39,029 bases of DNA from Clostridiales bacterium. Its GTDB lineage: Bacteria > Bacillota > Clostridia > Peptostreptococcales > Anaerovoracaceae. Below, one piece after another: positions 37,929-39,029 of the stretch (positions within the stretch are counted from its first letter, which is position 1; each line of letters opens with the position of its first letter). Position numbers and translations under genes: made by a program. The notes beneath the pieces are model-generated. The model did no database searches, was not told the origin of the DNA, and saw only the letters and a list, made by a program, of their open reading frames with translations. Where the stretch lies: positions 1 through 39,029 of the forward strand of contig JALFKB010000075.1 of the NCBI GenBank assembly GCA_022775805.1, written 5' to 3'.

Positions 37929-39029
37929 TTTCTAACCTTCCATATCAGCGGGATTATCATAAACACCCAGGTGATAGGCTCCACCAGAATCACTCCCATG
38001 TAGCCCATAACCGGCACCAGGGTGTATGTCATTATTATCTTTCCAATCATCTCTATTCCGCTTGAAACAAGAGGTGTAATCCTGTCACCAACTCCCTGCA
38101 TGGAGAACCTTATGGTGAAAATTACAGCCACCAGCACATACAGAGCCGAATCCACCTTGAGATACAGCACCGCGGCATCAATCATCACCGTGTCTTCACT
38201 TCCCGTAATGAGGTATATCATGTCCGGTGCGAACAGCCATACTATTGCGGCAGCAGCCAGGCACCAGGAGCAGGTTATAATATATCCTGCCCGCATGCCC
38301 TGGTGAATTCTCTCCCATTTTCCGGCGCCAAGATTCTGACTGCAGTATGGAGCCATGGCATTCCCCACAGCAACAAATACAGTCATCAGAACATCGGTAA
38401 TCCTTCTGGCTGCACTCTGTGCCACAATATATGAAGGCCCCAGGAGATTTATGGCAGTCTGCAGAACCAGGGAGCCTATGGCTATCAGAGTTCCCATGAA
38501 GGCCATGGAGAGACCGCTTAGCATCATGTTCTTCATCATAGGCAGCTCCAGATTTCTGAAATCCCCTTTATGAACCCTGAAGAAAGGATACTTTCGCAGC
38601 AGATATATTCCGCATACCGCTAGAGTAATTGACTGGGCGCCTATGGTTGCTATGGCAACTCCCTCAACTCCGAAATCAAGGCAGACGATCAGCAGGATAT
38701 CCCCGGCAATGTTAAGCCCCACGGAGACAACCAGCGTCAGCAGCGGTGTCAAACTGTCCCCAATGGCTCTGGCAGAGGCAAGGAGAACATCGTATATCAT
38801 GGTAATGCAAAGGCCGGCTATCACGATTCGTATATACAGTCTCGAGTCACTCATAATCTCCTCAGGTACATTCAGAAACCTGAGAAATGGATTCATGGCA
38901 AGCTCAACCCCAATGGAAATGACTATTGTAAGTCCCAGACCCATAACCAGTGCAGCCACGAAGGTTTTGTGAACACCCTCCATGTCCTTTGCGCCGAAAT
39001 ACCTGGCTGTGGAAATGGCGAATCCGTTG
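37916..39029 (-). CDS. MATE-family efflux transporter, 5' truncated by window
   Basis: At least 370 residues of a polytopic MATE (multidrug and toxic compound extrusion) transporter that exchanges drugs or metabolites for Na+ or H+. The part before the first Met in the window reads [17 protein letters not shown], the typical loop of the first half, so the true start lies beyond 39029. Nine or so further helices follow, with the internal-repeat signature [10 protein letters not shown] and [11 protein letters not shown], both typical of this family. It ends just before the HAD gene. Confidence 0.9.
   Translation of the reverse strand, partial: NGFAISTARYFGAKDMEGVHKTFVAALVMGLGLTIVISIGVELAMNPFLRFLNVPEEIMSDSRLYIRIVIAGLCITMIYDVLLASARAIGDSLTPLLTLVVSVGLNIAGDILLIVCLDFGVEGVAIATIGAQSITLAVCGIYLLRKYPFFRVHKGDFRNLELPMMKNMMLSGLSMAFMGTLIAIGSLVLQTAINLLGPSYIVAQSAARRITDVLMTVFVAVGNAMAPYCSQNLGAGKWERIHQGMRAGYIITCSWCLAAAAIVWLFAPDMIYLITGSEDTVMIDAAVLYLKVDSALYVLVAVIFTIRFSMQGVGDRITPLVSSGIEMIGKIIMTYTLVPVMGYMGVILVEPITWVFMIIPLIWKVRKWEK

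Overview
The window looks like a chromosomal segment of an anaerobic, gut-associated Firmicute, most likely class Clostridia. The pointers are a ferredoxin-dependent 2-oxoacid oxidoreductase, desulfoferrodoxin, a flavin-reductase/rubredoxin fusion, FabK-type fatty acid synthesis and a choloylglycine (bile salt) hydrolase. Shine-Dalgarno sites are strong (AAGGAGG-like), TTG and GTG starts occur, and most genes are on the minus strand in tightly overlapped operons. Assignment to a family-level lineage is inference only.

Layout. 1-7100: the end of a membrane protein gene; a CofE-like protein; an operon hom, SEC-C protein, trmL, deoR-type regulator; then rdgB-yihY and a divergent D-2-hydroxyacid dehydrogenase. 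7100-10850: a PAP2 phosphatase, a flavin-binding PNPOx-like protein and a PEPCK/HPr-kinase-like P-loop protein on minus, and a divergent ZIP metal transporter with a palindrome inside its promoter. 10970-18440: a fatty acid synthesis operon (acpP, fabK, fabD, fabG, fabF, fabZ, second fabF, acyl-CoA ligase-like gene) behind a strong promoter that contains a 10+10 bp dyad. 18490-20840: DUF47 protein, Pit phosphate transporter and an Hrb-like flavin reductase/rubredoxin. 20850-22188: about 1.3 kb of repeat-rich, mostly non-coding DNA with a coding remnant, a 33-residue membrane peptide gene and a promoter placed directly before a terminator. 22189-30700: one eight-gene operon that encodes all seven shikimate-pathway enzymes plus chorismate mutase, prephenate dehydratase and prephenate dehydrogenase. 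30860-39029: bile salt hydrolase, a second PNPOx-like protein, a Crp/Fnr regulator, desulfoferrodoxin, a four-subunit 2-oxoacid:ferredoxin oxidoreductase, a HAD phosphatase and a truncated MATE transporter.

The most striking observation is the leader of the aromatic operon. Between its promoter and pheA lies a 28-codon reading frame whose last 16 codons are 5 Tyr and 5 Phe among 16. It is followed by a segment that can pair with the left arm of a terminator carrying a run of T. This is the architecture of ribosome-mediated attenuation, well known for enterobacterial pheA and trp, but in a Firmicute-like genome, where T-box control would be expected. The operon it controls also carries a three-domain chorismate mutase-shikimate dehydrogenase-shikimate kinase fusion, while the prephenate dehydratase keeps only a short N-terminal helix that may be a chorismate mutase remnant.

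Several promoters carry perfect dyads (fab, zupT, pit, crp, and near dfx and por), so this window also offers a set of candidate operators whose regulators are not identified here.
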